A stretch of 42,146 bases of DNA from Candidatus Omnitrophica bacterium 4484_49 (GTDB taxonomy: Bacteria > Omnitrophota > Gorgyraeia > Kaelpiales > Kaelpiaceae), in contig NATI01000001.1 in the NCBI GenBank assembly GCA_002085265.1, positions 1 through 42,146 of the forward strand. The letters are read 5' to 3'. The translations under genes were made by a program, and so were the position numbers. The notes below the pieces were generated by a model. It saw only the letters and a list, made by a program, of their open reading frames with translations. It made no database searches and was not told the DNA's origin. Each line of letters begins with the position of its first letter. The stretch's first letter is position 1. Of this stretch, positions 41,556-42,146 are shown piece after piece.

Positions 41556-42137
41556 ATGGGTGCGGAGGCATTTCTGGTAGAATACATAATGAGGTATCGG
41601 CTTCAGCAGTTTCTGGATAATGAGGAGAAAAGAAGCATAGATATCAAAAAGATAATTTCTCTGGAAGATGATACCCTGGGAGGAAAAATTGGTTTTGAGC
41701 GAGGTGAGTTCAGTTTCATATGTAAGATTGATAGACTGGAGGAGCTCAAAGACGGAACTCTTTTGATTATAGATTATAAGACAGGTAACTCTGCAAATCC
41801 TCCTCAGAAATTGGTTAAACTTCAGGAAATGGAGATGAACCGTGAGGATATAAGAAGGAGAATAAATTCTTTCCAGTTGCCGCTTTATTATTATTTCGTT
41901 AAAGAGAGATATCCCCGATATAGAGTAAATGCAGTTCTGTACAGTTTGAAAAATATGCAAATTTCACAATTATTTAAGGAAAAGGACAGAGGTAGTGAGG
42001 AGGAGGTTATAAACTATTGCCTTAAGGCGCTGGAGTTTATAATTTCTGAAATTTTAAATCCTGCGGTCCCTTTCGTCCCTGATGACTCCGACCCCCGCAT
42101 TTGCAGAAACTGCTCTTATTTCTATTTGTGCAGATGA
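41556..42137 (+). pseudogene. addB: AddB-like C-terminal nuclease domain, detached fragment (193 aa from the internal ATG)
   Basis: This frame, open from 41478 and with its first ATG at 41556, holds the nuclease core: a GGKIGFERGEFSF strand, KIDRLEELKDGTLLIIDYKTGN with the catalytic Asp and DYK, SFQLPLYYYF with the QxxxY-type helix, and the last three iron-sulfur Cys in CRNCSYFYLC. It reads on smoothly from an upstream ENRFLKEFEHRF stretch that has no stop. Relative to the 5' fragment it is in a different frame. Compared with other family members, the GxxxH segment that normally lies between the first Cys and this core is missing, so a deletion of roughly 50 codons or more plus a frame change is likely. 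Confidence 0.75.
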
Positions 42138-42146
42138 AAATTTTAA

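Noticed and set aside
1..42146. Open frames on the minus strand
   Set aside because: They are shadows of + strand genes, without family motifs, plausible ribosome-binding sites or independent spacing.
1..42146. Insertion sequences, prophage or toxin-antitoxin pairs
   Set aside because: No transposase, integrase, phage structural gene or clear toxin-antitoxin pair was seen; the sequence is a housekeeping and metabolism region.

Overview
The window is a dense, single-strand stretch of bacterial chromosome. Every supported gene reads on the + strand, and no gene-free gap exceeds about 210 bases (that one holds a tRNA). It suggests an anaerobic, diderm (Gram-negative-type), probably uncultured bacterium with a Wood-Ljungdahl (acetyl-CoA) pathway. 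The evidence is the corrinoid iron-sulfur protein genes with their activase, CooC-type ATPase and methyltransferase, plus an NADH-responsive Rex regulator, a LpxL-type acyltransferase, a GmhB-like phosphatase, Tat secretion and c-di-GMP proteins. Placement in a candidate phylum such as Omnitrophota or Aerophobota is only a guess from gene content.

Layout. (1) 1-2564: the 3' end of comEC, tatA and tatC, a small membrane protein, and a GGDEF protein with a transmembrane helix and an outer domain. (2) 2561-6620: queF, a ketopantoate reductase, a BioD-like/DRTGG protein, rex and apbE. (3) 6613-14896: an NAD(P)HX epimerase, then the corrinoid/methyl branch genes acsC, RACo activase, cooC-like, acsD and acsE, followed by an orphan lipoyl-domain protein, an Lrp/AsnC regulator and an aminotransferase. 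No CODH/ACS catalytic subunit (acsA/acsB) lies in the window. (4) 14898-22117: an envelope or glycolipid block with an MGDG-synthase-like glycosyltransferase, LpxL-like acyltransferase, UDP-sugar dehydrogenase, RmlC- and RmlD-like enzymes, a polyprenyl synthase with an altered second Asp motif, a CDP-paratose-2-epimerase-like SDR and a GmhB-like phosphatase. (5) 22114-29227: a repair/translation block with family 4 UDG, priA, def, fmt, a secreted protein of unknown function, a tiny zinc-finger protein, an MBL hydrolase and an RsmB/F-type methyltransferase with its PUA domain as a separate gene. (6) 29283-29355: tRNA-Arg(CCG). (7) 29437-32184: PilZ, DUF523, a tRNA-binding domain protein, era, a SLOG/LOG-type protein and a tail-anchored zinc ribbon, closed by a hairpin. 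(8) 32282-36219: a DRG-type GTPase, a dTDP-rhamnose-4-epimerase-like SDR, a CNT nucleoside transporter and DUF1805. (9) 36268-42137: an AddA-like helicase-nuclease and an AddB-like gene whose nuclease domain is interrupted.

Organisation. Thirteen gene junctions are 4-base ATGA/GTGA overlaps, so long co-transcribed, translationally coupled units are likely. Where units restart, several sigma70-like promoters put the -10 hexamer only 6-10 bases before an ATG that has no Shine-Dalgarno sequence. This suggests leaderless mRNAs (at 16928, 26160, 32282, and less surely 29437 and 35929).

The points most worth following up are the orphan lipoyl protein embedded in the corrinoid/methyl-branch cluster, the glycolipid-like block with its atypical prenyl synthase, the leaderless promoters, and the broken addB. 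I did not find one feature that I could call a proven new system.
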